A stretch of 64,000 bases of DNA from Manduca sexta (Eukaryota > Arthropoda > Insecta > Lepidoptera > Sphingidae). Each line of letters opens with the position of its first letter. The first letter of the stretch is position 1. The stretch spans positions 3,330,727 through 3,394,726 of the forward strand of contig NC_051123.1 in the NCBI RefSeq assembly GCF_014839805.1, written 5' to 3'. The notes below the pieces were generated by a model. It ran no database searches. It had not been told where the DNA came from and was given only the letters and a program-made list of their open reading frames with translations. Both the position numbers and the translations under genes were made by a program. Shown here piece after piece: positions 54,660 through 64,000 of this stretch.

Positions 54660-55555
54660 CGAGTAAGATATTTGCAGTGGCTACCTTAGGTAATGCGACA
54701 GGACGATAATGATTTCTTGTACCTCTTGCAAACGTGAGGCCCTTTGTAGTTGCCTCTTTTGTCATCCCCTAAAGCTATGTGGTCATCATTGCACATAAAC
54801 TTCTTCAATACACGAGTATTCATTCGTTACTGGCCTTTAGCATAGAAATTGGCGTTCTTGAAGGTCTCTAACTCGTAAACGTCAGGTAAATTAGGCGACA
54901 ATCTTTGTAATGAATTAAAAGTTTCAAGATTTTTGGACATAGCTGGAATTTCCGGAGACCTTATGGATTGCTGTCTCCTTTTTCCCATTCTTGTCTAAAC
55001 CACGGTAACACACTTACAACCCCACTGGTGGGCATCCTCATGGACGTCAGCAATCATTAATATCAGATCACCTACCATCGGCCAAAGACAAAAGATCGAA
55101 TTAAGACACTTAATTTAAAGTAAACTGCAATAATTACCACATGGAAAGAAAACCTGAAATTAGTTAACAAGGCAAGAAACATGTAAACGTCAGCAAATAA
55201 TTAAGGCACAACGCAAAGATCCAGCCCAGAGCCGAAAAAGAACATGGAAATTCGGCCGCCACAAATAAACTTTTAAGTGGAGCGTCATTATTGTTATGGC
55301 TTTGGACTTGTTTGTATATTCGGCTATGGTGTCCATAAATTGTGTTACTTCAGTAATTTGCCAACTTCATTACAATGGTTTGTTTTTCTGGATGTATTGA
55401 AGTTTTAGGAAATAATGAAGTTGAGTGAATTCAAATGTTGGTCGAGTTTACTGTTTTTTTTTTCTTTATTCGACACACAGCCATTACGGGATACATCCAA
55501 TTCGAACTGGCGACTATTAACAACAACATAAAATATACAACTATTTACTATAACT
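54660..55555. other. No gene seen
   Basis: AT-rich and without recognised repeats. Small GC-richer patches (54950-55090) cannot be assigned. Confidence 0.4.
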
Positions 55556-55559
55556 ATTT

Positions 55560-55757
55560 ATACATATTACAAAACAAAGTCCCCTTTTCTTTCTATCTGT
55601 ATGTTATCGATTTTCTCAAAATGTACTGATGTGATATCTATGAATTTTGGTATGGAGATAGATTAAGACTCTGGGAAGATTATATGCTACTTTTTCTCCG
55701 GGAAAATATATAGCAGACTTTTATCCCGGAAAACTCCTTCATGCGGTCGAAGCCATG
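55560..55757 (+). mobile_element. Helitron-like element, plus strand, decayed 3' end
   Basis: TATTACAAAACAAAGTCCCC (5' part), ATTTTGGTATGGAGATAGAT, TAAGACTCTGGGAAGATTAT and TTTATCCCGGAAAACTCCTT lead to a damaged hairpin GCGGTCGAAGCC. A LINE-type GCCCAGCAGTGGAC tail adjoins it. Confidence 0.65.
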
Positions 55758-55759
55758 AG

Positions 55760-56365
55760 CCCAGCAGTGGACTTGATATAACTGATAATGATTCGTTTTA
55801 AACTTCTTTTACTCTTAAATTATTATAATCTACAAAACTTTGTTGAAACATTTATTACTAATTGTCATTGCTTCAGAGTTTTTAGAACCTATGCGGTTAT
55901 TTGAAGCTACTTTCGCATTTTAAGACAAACTGAATCACGTGCACGCATTAGATAATCCATTATGAGATGGAATTAGAGATAAGAAACTCTCGTTAACCGT
56001 TATCAACGAAATCGAAAGGCCAAGAATATGAAACGGTAGACCCTAAGGGTCGGTGATAGATCACCGCAATCGGAGGTCCAGCATGATTTATGCGGACCTG
56101 GTAGAAATTACACGCTCCGAACACTTCGAATTTATTGTTGACTTATTAACAGAAGTAGTTTGTATTGCACGAACCATTAGGCGTAACGGTGAGCGATTTT
56201 CGACCTTATGACTATCCTCGTGTTTGAATTGTCTTAATTGTTTGAGTACGCGTCATGAGAGTAATTCAGATCTTAGTCATTAGCGTGGTGGACGACGAGC
56301 TACGGTTTCTTGATTTTTTTCAAGAAATAGATTTGATTCGTCCTGACGTAAAATTTTACTCGAAT
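55760..56365. other. No repeat recognised; GC-richer single-copy patch
   Basis: 55980-56140 (…GGGTCGGTGATAGATC... GCGGACCTGG...) is GC-richer and not found elsewhere in the window. It may be conserved non-coding DNA; not tested. Confidence 0.3.
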
Positions 56366-56371
56366 CGTCTA

Positions 56372-56490
56372 CGAGCGCAGTGGAATACCAAACAATACTT
56401 CGTAACTCAAGGTGTTGGATGATGTTTCTACTGTTTATGGGCGGTCGTATCGCTTACTATCAGGCGAAAGGCAAGCTCGTTTCGAAAAGA
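56372..56490 (-). mobile_element. SINE-like family C, truncated, minus strand
   Basis: CAGTGGAATACCAAACAATA, AAGGTGTTGGATGATGTTTC, GGGCGGTCGTATCGCTTACT and AGGCAAGCTCG. Confidence 0.75.
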
Positions 56491-56499
56491 AAAAAAAAT

Positions 56500-57625
56500 G
56501 TTGCAAGAGTAAAAAAAAACATGAATCAAAGTTGTCTACTAGCGACTATGGTGTATGCTTAAAAAATTGAAATTTCTAATAGATTAATTATAAAAATTAT
56601 GGAAATATTACATTGTTCAATCCACTACACTTTTAAAGTCCAAATTAAATATACCGTCTCTTGCTTAATTCAATTAAATAAAAATGTAGATACACAATAC
56701 AGTTTCAATGAAATCACATAATGTACTTTTACAATATCATTTTACTAAAAAAATATTCTCCGAATAAAATGGGGACGCACCCATAACAATGTATGAAACA
56801 GAGCGGTATATTCGTTTTTCGTCCAATCCGGGATTATCTAGAATCCGATTTCGTCCTTTTTTCTTACACTCAGTGACGTTTAAGCAGTTATTTGCCTATT
56901 ATTCGAACTTGGCTGAAGGTTGGTGGAACTACGAAATAGGATTTAGAAGAACGCGCGTAACGACACTAAGAATTTATTTCCTTTATTTTTAATTGTTTTT
57001 AATTCTGTATCCTCGATGATTAATCGATTTCTACCTATCGCTGAATGGATCAATAACTTCTGCATAACTACAGAGTCATCAATTCTTCTACATAACAAAG
57101 AATTACGTTCCAGGTTTTGCAAATTTTGTGGAAATCTACTTAAAAATGATTGGTCTATTGTTTCTAACTTTCGTCACTCCAAATTCGTCTCTACGTACCC
57201 CAAAATCCTATTATGCTAATGTGATAACTGTTTGTATCGTTCCTAAGACGATATTGGCTTTTGATTTGCAAAAAACGTCGTCTTTTGTTTTTAAACGAGG
57301 ATCGAATGGCTACTTCGATAATGCTGAAAGTTTTGTTTATTTTTTCATCCTTAAGTAGATAAGTTAGGCTTGCTATTTTGGATAGATTTTATGCTGATGG
57401 ACGAGACGAGAAAGATGGTAAATGCTATGATTGTTTATATAGAAACACCCCTCAGAGTTGGCTGTCTTGCGAGTAACATTGAAGCGTTCGATCTTTTGTT
57501 ATTTCATGAGACGAGATGCAAACTTGACAACCGTCTTATGAAATTTTTGTTCTGCGCCTGATATAGACAATGCAAAGTCTTTAGGGACTCTGGTGTTTGA
57601 GTTACTTTATAAATATGTTTATAAT
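56500..57625. other. No gene supported
   Basis: Several overlapping plus-strand open stretches of 60-76 codons lie between 56789 and 57561. They change frame, lack recognisable motifs and show no clear splice sites, so I do not call them. Confidence 0.4.
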
Positions 57626-57631
57626 TTATAC

Positions 57632-57872
57632 TTTTATCCCTGAGGGGGCAGGCAGCGACGCAAGCACTAGATCCACATTTTCTAAATCTATTCCGTCCCA
57701 TGATATGATAGAAGACTAGTCTTTTTCCCACATTTGATATTCCGTCTGGAATATCAAATGTTCGAGCTGATATTGAATAGTGAACCCAATATTATTTTGC
57801 CCGACCCAGGATTCTAACCCAAAACCTCAGCGCAGTAGTTATACCGCAAAACAACTGCGTGAAGGCAGTCTA
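57632..57872 (-). mobile_element. SINE family B, minus strand
   Basis: On the minus strand: GCCTTCACGCAGTTG, a B box (GGTTAGAATCCTGGGTCGGG), CAAAATAATATTGGG and a tail TGCCCCCTCAGGGATAAAAG. The middle is interrupted by an inverted GATATTCCGTCTGGAATATC palindrome. Confidence 0.7.
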
Positions 57873-58274
57873 ATTTTGTTGAATGGCGTAAATAAAATAT
57901 TAAACTTAATATCAACTCTATTTTTGAAAGTGACGTTCATAGATAAATTTGACAATGAAATGGAATCACCATTATAAATAAAAAATATTAAAATATCAAA
58001 TGAATTTAATAAAACTTATGGATGGCTTATAAAAACTACTGACGTACAAGATCCTATGAAACTAGAAATGTTGAAACGTTTTCTTCGGAACGATATTTCC
58101 AGTAAGCGTAATTATAAAAGTTTGATAGACTTTGAATATTTCGAATACGATTCGAGAATGGATAGTATTTGTATTTAGTTACCTATCTAAGTTTATATTT
58201 TTTTATATTTACTGGTCTCTAAACGACAAAGTAACTACTATCATAACGTTTATTTCTACGTTATATTGTGTAGG

Positions 58275-58520
58275 TTTTTTTATACTTGCACTGTAAACTC
58301 ACCCACTGCACCGATGGTAAGTGGTGTGGGGTCTATTAGAATGTCGACTGACGAGAGATGATTACCCCTCGACAGTCGATATAATTATGCCGGCCTGTTG
58401 GAACCGGATATGCACAGACTGATCCCGGAACGCGACACTAACGTGGGCCACTATGACGGGTTTTAACACCTTGTGTACGGTGGTCGCTACCCGAGCGGAT
58501 ATAAAATCTCATACCACCAG
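58275..58520 (+). mobile_element. SINE-like family F, near full length
   Basis: TTTATACTTGCACTGTAAAC, GATGGTAAGTGGTGTGGGG, ATGTCGACTGACGAGAGATG, TATGCCGGCCTGTTGGAACC, GATCCCGGAACGCGACACTA and AATCTCATACCACCAGG. Confidence 0.85.
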
Positions 58521-58856
58521 GGTTTGAATAATTCAACTACATTTTATAAGCAAAAATCGCATCGTCCACATGACCTCTTAATTCCTGTACTCATTGCTAT
58601 ATACATTGCACTAATCAACTAATTTGAACAACTCTAATTACTCTAATTACGATGTCTCTTAATGCTCGGTAATTAGGCATGTTCTTGTACTTGAAATAAT
58701 ATGAAAAAAAATGTTGAGGTTCATTAGTGTTGAACCGCATAATGTTGGTAGGAAAAGTAAGACCGTGAATTTATTCAAAAATTCTTATCTATAAAACATC
58801 GTTATTTTAGATTTCAGCTTATATTATAGAAAAGGCATTTAATATATAGAATGAAA

Positions 58857-59078
58857 CTAGCTTTTGCTCGGAGCTTCGTCAGCGTGAGGTTACTTTTCCG
58901 GGATAAAAGTCCCGCTTTATATTTTCCCGGGATAGAAAGTAGCCTATAACCTTCCCAGAGTCTTAAACTATCTCCATACCAAATTTCATAAAAATCCGTT
59001 CAGTAGATTTTGAGAAAATCGATAAAATACAGATAGACAACAGCAGACAGAAAAGGGAGCTTTGTTTAATAATATGTG
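58857..59078 (-). mobile_element. Helitron-like element
   Basis: CTAGCTTTTGCTCGGAGCTT (plus strand) is the terminus; the hairpin is partly broken. TTCCGGGATAAAAGTCCCGC, CCTTCCCAGAGTCTTAAACT and AAAAATCCGTTCAGTAGATT follow, to TTTGTTTAATAATATGTG. Confidence 0.7.
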
Positions 59079-59390
59079 TAAATGTCGAAATAAAAAATTC
59101 ATATAATTATTATCACAAGCTCATGTTGAGCATTGATATCAAATTAATGAAAAATGTTAGGCCTTTCATCTCAATCGATGCAAATAAAATGTCGCGCGCA
59201 CGCTCATGTGCAGACAATGGCGAAACAATGGAATTTTTTGTCATATAAATTTCTATTGCTAACAAAGACTTTTGGAATCGAGGCCCTAAAAGTTTTGTGT
59301 TGGGCTTCGTAAAATAAATGGCGTTGGAGTTGTATTGCTATGATATTCCATTTATTAAAGGAATAGGTGTGGTATTATTTATAAAAAAAA

Positions 59391-59715
59391 GCGGCGATAG
59401 CCTAGTTGGGTGTGGAACGGACTGCCAGACGAATGTCCGCAGGTTCAAATCCCAAGGGCACACATCTCTGACTTTTATAAAAAATCATGTGTGTATTCTT
59501 TGTGAATTTATCGTTCGCTTTAACGGCGAAGGAAAACATCGTGAGGAAACCTGCGCATCTGAGAAATTCTCTACAGGAATTTCGAAGGTGTGTGGAGTCT
59601 ACCAATCCGCACTAGGCCAGCGTGGTGGACTAAGGCCTAATCCCTCTCAGTAGTAGAGGAGGCTCGTGCTCAGCAGTGGGACAATATATAATACAGGACT
59701 GATATTATATTATTT
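59391..59715 (+). mobile_element. SINE family A, full length
   Basis: GCGGCGATAGCCTAGTTGGG, GCAGGTTCAAATCCCAAGGG, TTAACGGCGAAGGAAAACAT and CAGCAGTGGGACAATATATA, ending GATATTATATTATT. Confidence 0.85.
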
Positions 59716-59795
59716 ATACGGGTACTGCAAGGTGCCTCATTGCATCTGATGGTAAGTGGAGTGTGGTCCAATAGAATGTCGACTGACGAAATTAA
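59716..59795 (+). mobile_element. SINE-like family F, 3'-truncated, directly after SINE A
   Basis: TATACGGGTACTGCAAGGTG, CATCTGATGGTAAGTGGAGT, GGTCCAATAGAATGTCGACT, then AT-rich DNA. Confidence 0.65.
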
Positions 59796-59872
59796 TTATT
59801 ATTATATATTTTTTTCTTAAAAAGTTTTTATTTGATTATAGTAAAATATCTATCATAAAATACTACTAAATA

Positions 59873-60170
59873 CTAGCGACCCGCTCCGGCTTCGCACGGG
59901 TGCAATGCTGATACTAAATACACTACAGAAAAACTGTGAACGTTGTATATAAAAACATAGCGGCCCGCTCTGGCTTCGCACGGGTATAACATAACAAAAT
60001 AACAGTATGTCTCCACTATTTAATGGATGTTATTATACATGTAAACCTTCCTCTTGAATCATTCTATCTATTAAGAAAACCGCATCAAAATCTGTTGCGT
60101 AGTTTTAAAGATTTAAGCATACAAAGGGACATAGGGACAGAGAAAGTGACTTTGTTTTATACTATGTAGT
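59873..60170 (-). mobile_element. Helitron-like element with two 3'-terminal hairpins
   Basis: CTAGCGACCCGCTCCGGCTT at 59873 and TAGCGGCCCGCTCTGGCTTC at 59964 are two copies of the terminal hairpin region about 90 bp apart, each followed by GCACGGGT. The 5' end on the minus strand is near ATAGTATAAAACAAAGTCAC. Confidence 0.65.
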
Positions 60171-60203
60171 GATGTAGTGAAATATTCATTCTTCAAACTG
60201 TTC

Positions 60204-60431
60204 ATGAAGAGTGATACATCATACACAACACGTAGTTTCCACCTAAAACAACCATCTAAGCCGAAACTCACCTCTTTTTCTAAAGTACCAAGTCCATCCT
60301 CAATAAAAGTCACTCAAAGCGTGATAGATCAGTTATACAATAGTTATCTGGAAATGTTCATTCCGCGCCATTGGCACTCACACGGGCGAAAAAGTGTTAA
60401 GACGTTTCAAAAGGAAAAATTCCGTCTCTAA
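60204..60431 (+). CDS. Candidate open frame of 75 codons, unknown
   Basis: ATG at 60204 opens a frame to a stop at 60429-60431 (for example FHLKQPSKPKLTSFSKVPS in the first half and MFIPRHWHSHGR in the second). It has mixed amino-acid composition and starts about 30 bp after the end of a Helitron-like element. The frame is open further upstream to at least 60177, into the element border, so the insertion may have cut an exon. I recognise no domain. Chance is possible. Confidence 0.2.
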   Translation: MKSDTSYTTRSFHLKQPSKPKLTSFSKVPSPSSIKVTQSVIDQLYNSYLEMFIPRHWHSHGRKSVKTFQKEKFRL

Positions 60432-60657
60432 ATCTAAAATGTATTTTTCCTTTTATTATCTCAATGATAGCTTTAATGGGTTTTATGATCTGTTTATTTG
60501 ATAATACGGTGCTGAATGACTTTTTTATAAACGTGCTGAGAAAACTATAAGGTCTTAGAAGTTTTAGATGGTGTGGACATGAGACATTAAACAAGATAAA
60601 TATGAAGTTTAGGATATAGTTATTGAGATCTAGTTGGATTCTATAAAGCAATTGTTA

Positions 60658-60820
60658 GGGCCGGCACATATATTATGGCGGAGCAGAGAATCAATTAACA
60701 ACAATGCAATGCAATAATTGTTGTGTTAAAGGATTTTGAATATTATTTCAATGAAAATAATGTCAATAATAGTTTAACAATTAAAATGGTTGTGCTCCGC
60801 CATATATGAACCAGCGCTTG
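60658..60820. mobile_element. MITE-like element with TATGGCGGAGCA inverted ends
   Basis: CATATATTATGGCGGAGCA on the left and TGCTCCGCCATATATG on the right are inverted, bounded by GGGCCGGC and CCAGCGCTTGG. About 163 bp, no coding. No target duplication could be fixed. Confidence 0.65.
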
Positions 60821-61317
60821 GTGTAGACTTTTATATAATTATCTTCTTTCCACCTGTTTTTATATGAGGTCAGCACGACACGCTTTTTCAACATTCACAG
60901 TTTTTAATATTGTTAATAAGCTATAAAATTGCATGGCACTGAAGAGCGTTGTTTTAAAACTTTAGATGTGAAGTCATTTAATGGCAGTGGTAACGTTAGA
61001 TATACGGAATGTCAGACTTCAAAAAAAATTTCCACGCAGTTTGTGAATCAAAAAATAAGCAGAGATTCTGACGCGATGACTGCGTTCTCAGATATACATC
61101 CTCTCCCTAAGTAAATTGTAGTTGATTATAACGTGCTGATGATCATCATAGTTTTCTGTTTTATGTTGGTCTAGGATCTGTCGTAGGGCGTTGTCTGATT
61201 CTTTCTATATCTCTGGTCCGGACGGCAAAATTTTATTTTCTAAGAAGGTGACCTGAACATTCTTAGTTGCCCTTAAATTTGGTGGTAGTAATTTCGATGT
61301 AAAAAAGGGTACCGAGT

Positions 61318-61705
61318 ACCGACCCACACGCAGACGAGATATTGCATATTACCAACCGAATCCCTCCTATTTGAAATCCAGCCACGACGGCTGGTCTTAA
61401 CGGAGATCAGCCAGGTATGCACAAGAATTATAGTGCACAAGTGTTTGTACCATATACAGGTGCACTTTCAGTGCAATCCGGCATAACCGGAGAGGGATCT
61501 GGCTCATGACCAATAACTTTATGTTCTTTACGAGGCCGAGTAACACCGCCAACTTTCTGACCCTGATCTGCGACTGAGTAATTTTTAAAAAAATGTAGCA
61601 ATTCAGTCATAATTATTTTTACCCAACTCGGGATTCGAAGCCAGGACTTCAGCGCGGTAGCCTTATTCGTTCCATGTATACGTCAGCGAGGCAGCCAACT
61701 CGTTA
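61318..61705 (-). mobile_element. SINE family B, long form, minus strand
   Basis: On the minus strand: GGCTGCCTCGCTGACGTATA, CTGGCTTCGAATCCCGAGTT (B box), ATTACTCAGTCGCAGATCAG, GTTGGCGGTGTTACTCGGCC, CAGATCCCTCTCCGGTTATG, AACACTTGTGCACTATAATT and CTGGCTGATCTCCGTTAAGA. Confidence 0.8.
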
Positions 61706-61984
61706 TATAACTCGATATTGAACCAAATTAACTAATATATTGTGATCCAAGTACCGAGCGACATTATTAATGCAATTACTTACAAGCTCACTCAATAAAC
61801 TAAATGGATATCATTTGATTGACATTATGTTTCATTAATGTACTTGGTTGTATTACTGGGAGTTTAGCCTCCCCTCCACTCCGGTATAGGTTTCCAAATT
61901 ATATAATCTTTACATATAATTATTATAATAGGCAGTCTGTACATTCTAGATATTAAAGAAATACTAACATGGTCGGGTTTGTAT

Positions 61985-62195
61985 TAAATCAACAGAAGCC
62001 GAAACATTTTTTAGAATTTTTCTCCGTCTGTATGTTTATAGACGTATCATGCAAAAACTAGTGCATAAAAATTCAGTTTTCACCGATGTACTGTTAGAGA
62101 CCTAACTTAAAATATAAGCTCCATTATATCCTGGGAAAATATGAAGCAGGATTTATCCTGAAAAGGCTTTTTCACGCGCAGGAGTCAAGCAAAAG
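61985..62195 (+). mobile_element. Helitron-like element, decayed, plus strand
   Basis: TATATCCTGGGAAAATATGA, AGCAGGATTTATCCTGAAAA, then TTTTTCACGCGCAGGAGTCA and AGCAAAAGTAG, the equivalent of the hairpin-CTAG terminus. Confidence 0.5.
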
Positions 62196-62319
62196 TAGTA
62201 GGTAGTAATGAATAATAATATCCAAATAGCCTTATATAACGATGCTCCTCTGTTGGGCATAAGTTTCCTCTACAAAGTGAAGGTTTAGGTCTTGTCACCA
62301 TGCTGACATACCCCAATTG

Positions 62320-62470
62320 TCAATAAATGATCCGTTTTTCTCGATGTATCTCAAAAATGAACCCATCGGAAAAGTTGTTTTTTTAAATGGCTGCAAATGA
62401 ATATTTTGATTTATTCATTCTCGGAATCTGATTGAAGATTATGATCGTTTATTGGAAACAGCTGTTTGAC
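62320..62470. repeat. Dispersed repeat, partner of 47845-48010
   Basis: CAATAAATGATCCGTTTTTC, TATCTCAAAAATGAACCCAT, TTATTCATTCTCGGAATCTG and ATTGGAAACAGCTG. Confidence 0.55.
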
Positions 62471-62479
62471 GACAGACAT

Positions 62480-63660
62480 CTTTTCTTTCAGATATTCCTA
62501 GCTGTATAGACTTCGTCAAGATGTTTTTCTTAGCCACTAAAGGGAGAGATTGATAAAGAATAAAAAAAATAGAGGCTTAGAACCTGCGGATTGGAATCAG
62601 TTGGATTCTCAACAAAGCCAATATTACCAAGAAAACTATATCAAAAATACACAATATATCTTAGTAAAGAGGGTTGGGATTGGGAACCCTTAATTTATCT
62701 ATGCCTATTAGCAGAATTAGATATTAAGAGAAGGCTGTCAAAGCGACCCCATCTAATAGGGGTTGATGTACGCATTAATACGAGCTTTGAGAAACCAAGC
62801 GTCACACCACTATTTAATATTACTTACTATCAAGAATTTTTAATCGTTTATACAATGTCGTCTTTATATTTGTTTGGGCGTGAAGTTAAATTTCCAGAAT
62901 CGATTTTCAAGTCAAGTAAAAAATTTATAAGGTGTTCTGTCGCCTTTTTATTTGTTTGAACTTGGAATTGGGGTTAAAAAATCGATTTTTAAGTTCAGTA
63001 AAATTTTAAGTTTTTCTAAGGTTTGGAGTTGGTACTCAACGTAGCCATAGGTCCTATCATATATGTTAATATAAGATGCATGGTGATGCATGTAAGTGGT
63101 GCAAGTCCTTGAATTGAGGAAGCCGAAGACCGTGCAGTGATATTCCTCTTAGCACTCCTCTCCTAAAGTACAATATAATTCCAAACTTCCATTGCAATTA
63201 AACTCTCTGAACCTTGACGCAAGTGGGTACATCCTATAGGTGTGAAATGAGAGTAAAAGTTTCGCAACTGGCGTGGTAATTAGGCGAGAATATCAACATA
63301 CGCCTCAAGGGTAAAACCACACGTTCTATGTTGCTTTACTTTAAATGGGATTAAAATTTCCAGCAAAGTGCTGGGCGGACAGTCGCAGCGCTAAACTTTG
63401 AGTTCTGTGTACATTTTTTATTAACCGTTTAAGCATTAGACAACTTTTTGGATTAAATGTTACCGGGTTTTACGTTTTAATTTATTAAAGAGTTTTGTAA
63501 CTGGGCCGCGTTTGTTTATAATGCGAATTAGTTGAAAGAATTGGAATGATTCCAAATTGGGCATCTTTAGAGCTAATTTTGCAGTTAAGTGCATGTTTAT
63601 TTGAAAGGAGATTTTTGAGCTCAGCCTCGGTTAAATTTTATATTATACAGTTATAGTTTT
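62480..63660. other. No gene supported
   Basis: AT-rich. An open frame of 122 codons (62591-62959) starts at a TTG and has no recognised domain; its first ATG comes much later, so I leave it uncalled. Confidence 0.4.
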
Positions 63661-63664
63661 TATA

Positions 63665-63836
63665 GGAATTCAAAGCGTTTTTTTTTTAGTTTACTAATTA
63701 CTATAAAGTCTGTAGCAGCGGCAGTGAAGTGACCCGATTCCTGCCGTAAGGAATTCAAAGCGAAATTTTCTTTTTTAGTTTAGTATCACGACAAAGTCTG
63801 TAACAGTGGCAAAGTGTCAATATAACCCGATTCATT
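63665..63836. repeat. Tandem duplication of about 85 bp
   Basis: GGAATTCAAAGCG begins both units (63665 and 63750), with AAAGTCTGTA(G/A)CAG and ACCCGATTC later in each. The units are diverged. Confidence 0.75.
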
Positions 63837-64000
63837 AAGAATGTATGTGAAATATAATTATCATTAGAATGATTTGAAGACCGCATTTATGCATATTAGT
63901 ATACATATGCTGTGTCGGTTTCCTTTTCGGAAAATATCACTTTCGCCACTTCTATCTAGCCTTTGTCTTGATTCTTAAAAAATATTTGAATAATTAACGC

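Noticed and set aside
62591..62959. 122-codon plus-strand open frame
   Set aside because: It begins at TTG, has no recognised motif and lies in AT-rich DNA; a later ATG leaves little.

Overview
The window is eukaryotic and AT-rich, with no operon-like gene packing. It almost certainly comes from a moth or butterfly (Lepidoptera). The basis is recognition of its repeats: tRNA-headed SINEs ending in ATT repeats, a second SINE with an internal 'CGATATGGCGATAGGCTCG' segment and a 'CTACCCCTTCGGGG'-type tail, short Helitron-like elements ending in a G+C hairpin plus CTAG, and 3' ends of RTE-type LINEs ending in 'CAGCAGTGGAC'. No complete protein-coding gene can be supported.

Positions 1-14780 are a tandem array. 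Its unit (about 5.45 kb) is a roughly 4.9 kb LTR-bounded element with no gag, pol or env open frame, followed by a roughly 560 bp spacer. The window holds one element cut at its left side (1-3885), a full one with a 500-base assembly gap (4447-9307) and a full one (9864-14780), separated by two spacers that each carry the same MITE. The 205-bp LTRs start TG and end CA. Only the last element has a matching 4-bp target duplication (ATAT on both sides); the middle one has ATAT on its left and TATA on its right. Two nearby insertions of one family, multiplied by unequal crossing-over, would give this pattern. A 32-bp minisatellite lies just inside the left LTR, and the gap falls in it.

Positions 14781-64000 are gene-poor DNA filled with dispersed, often nested, short elements: three SINE-like families, Helitron-like elements, MITEs, RTE-type LINE tails, one C-terminal fragment of another non-LTR reverse transcriptase, and a 1.8 kb element with inverted ends and an exact 8-bp target duplication (31048-32872). 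Two 640-bp copies of one SINE-like family carry the same 384-bp MITE at the same internal position, so the composite itself appears to have multiplied.

The best candidate for host gene structure is at 38.0-38.4 kb on the plus strand: three ATCGAT motifs, then TTGGCAACACTGT, then about 220 bases without any ATG, then a 12-codon start ending at a GTAAGG donor. A possible 28-nt exon with a strong branch point, pyrimidine tract and AG lies at 50507-50534, but its frame does not join directly to the first. The right part of the window could therefore be a long first intron, but this is inference.
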